Shown piece after piece: positions 5,801 to 6,412 of a stretch of 6,412 nucleotides of DNA (its first letter is position 1; every line of letters starts with the position of its first letter). The stretch lies in the NCBI GenBank assembly GCA_015657435.1, contig JADLKH010000001.1:131077-137488 (forward strand), given 5' to 3'. The DNA is from Synergistales bacterium (lineage in GTDB: Bacteria > Synergistota > Synergistia > Synergistales > 79-D21). The notes below the pieces were generated by a model, which was not told the origin of the DNA, did not search any database, and worked only from the letters and a program-made list of their open reading frames with translations. A program made the position numbers and the translations under genes.

Positions 5801-6412
5801 GGGAATCGACCTCCCGCGTCATCTTTGGCCAGGGGGTCAGTCCTCTATGCGAATCCCTTGCGAACTCCAGGATCGCGACGAGAACCGGGTTAGGCGCCTC
5901 TTCCAACCCGGTTTCAAGAAGTGCCAGCGCCTCTCTCAACGGCAATCCGGCATGATAAAGCCCTTTATAGAAATTCTTGATCGACTGCCGCGTCGCCGCG
6001 TCGAAACCATTCCGTCGCAATCCGACCTTGTTGAGGCCGAACAGCCGCGCCGGTCGGCCGTCCGCCATCACGTAGGGCGGGACATCCTTGACGATCTTGG
6101 AGAGACCGCCGATCATGCAGAAAGGCCCGATCCGGACGAACTGGTGTACTCCCGCCATCCCGCCAAGTACTGTTCTGTCGCCGATATGGACATGCCCGGC
6201 AAGTCCGACCTTGTTGGCCAAAACGACCTGGTTTCCGACAACGGCGTTGTGCCCGACGTGGGATCCTTCCATCAGGTAGCAGCCGTCCCCGATCACGGTT
6301 TCCCTGCCTTCTCCGGTGGCCCGGTGGACGGTCACGTTTTCCCGCAAGGTCACCCCGTTCCCGATCCGTACCCAGGTTTCTTCGCCCTTGAAGCCGAAAT
6401 CCTGAGGTTCGC
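5793..6412 (-). CDS. lpxA: UDP-N-acetylglucosamine acyltransferase LpxA (5' end outside window)
   Basis: Cytoplasmic LpxA transfers a 3-hydroxyacyl chain from acyl-ACP to the 3-OH of UDP-GlcNAc, the first step of lipid A synthesis. The last 205 residues are visible; the start lies beyond the right edge, and the family is usually about 260 residues. The visible part shows hexapeptide-repeat (left-handed beta-helix) sequence and a close LpxA match: GEETWVRIGNG, SHVGHN containing the catalytic histidine (E. coli His125 equivalent, codon 6249-6251), LAGHV (His144 equivalent), GVHQF (His160 equivalent), DVPPYV, then FGLNKVGLRRNGF at the start of the helical C-terminal domain. The protein ends with FARDSHRGL, as in E. 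coli, plus a short extra tail of about a dozen residues. The DNA for this tail also carries the kdsC ribosome binding site. The gene ends with TAA at 5795-5793, overlapping the kdsC start. The GTG at 6353 lies inside the domain and is not the start. Identification is very secure. Confidence 0.96.
   Translation of the reverse strand, partial: EPQDFGFKGEETWVRIGNGVTLRENVTVHRATGEGRETVIGDGCYLMEGSHVGHNAVVGNQVVLANKVGLAGHVHIGDRTVLGGMAGVHQFVRIGPFCMIGGLSKIVKDVPPYVMADGRPARLFGLNKVGLRRNGFDAATRQSIKNFYKGLYHAGLPLREALALLETGLEEAPNPVLVAILEFARDSHRGLTPWPKMTREVDSPD
5809..5814 (-). promoter_or_regulatory. Shine-Dalgarno sequence deciding the kdsC start
   Basis: The minus strand reads GGAGGT here, a perfect anti-16S match. 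It is followed by an 8-nt spacer (CGATTCCC) and then CTG at 5800. The spacing is ideal for CTG 5800, too short for ATT at 5806 (2 nt) and long for ATT at 5797 (11 nt). The site lies inside the lpxA coding tail. It is the main reason for choosing CTG. Confidence 0.75.

Noticed and set aside
1..6412. Promoters, terminators, riboswitches, tRNAs, CRISPR repeats or insertion sequences
   Set aside because: Coding sequence covers every base with overlapping genes. I found no convincing promoter, hairpin followed by a U tract, repeat array or transposase motif by reading.

Overview
This window is one uninterrupted stretch of a lipid A / lipopolysaccharide operon. All seven genes lie on the minus strand and are read from right to left: lpxA (5' end cut off by the right edge), kdsC, an lptF/lptG-type permease gene, lpxI, lpxB, a second LpxB-like glycosyltransferase gene, and an msbA-like ABC exporter gene (3' end cut off by the left edge). 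The host must be a diderm (Gram-negative-type) bacterium that makes lipid A and very probably Kdo. The use of LpxI rather than LpxH, the gene order and the general protein character suggest Synergistota. That placement is recall-based inference, not something the sequence proves; another deep-branching diderm lineage is possible.

Layout by minus-strand coordinates: 6412-5793 lpxA; 5800-5312 kdsC; 5331-4213 lptF/G; 4216-3392 lpxI; 3395-2283 lpxB; 2286-1180 LpxB-like glycosyltransferase; 1183-1 msbA-like. There is no intergenic base anywhere. Four successive junctions are 4-nt ATGA overlaps, the kdsC-lptF junction overlaps by 20 nt, and lpxA-kdsC overlaps by about 8 nt. No promoter, terminator, RNA gene, mobile element or CRISPR was seen, as expected for the interior of a long polycistron.

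How the genes work together: LpxA adds the first acyl chain to UDP-GlcNAc. LpxI later removes UMP from UDP-2,3-diacylglucosamine to give lipid X. LpxB joins lipid X to another UDP-diacylglucosamine to form the disaccharide. KdsC supplies Kdo for the inner core, the MsbA-like exporter flips the lipid across the inner membrane, and the LptF/G permease helps extract it for transport to the outer membrane. The unassigned member is the LpxB-like glycosyltransferase. It keeps the LpxB scaffold, including its C-terminal PNRLA...PE signature, but has lost LpxB's DSPDF motif. It sits between lpxB and the flippase gene, so it is a good candidate for an undescribed lipid A or core sugar-transfer step.

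The other notable point is kdsC, which has no ATG, GTG or TTG upstream of its catalytic aspartate and so appears to start at CTG (or ATT) behind a perfect Shine-Dalgarno sequence.
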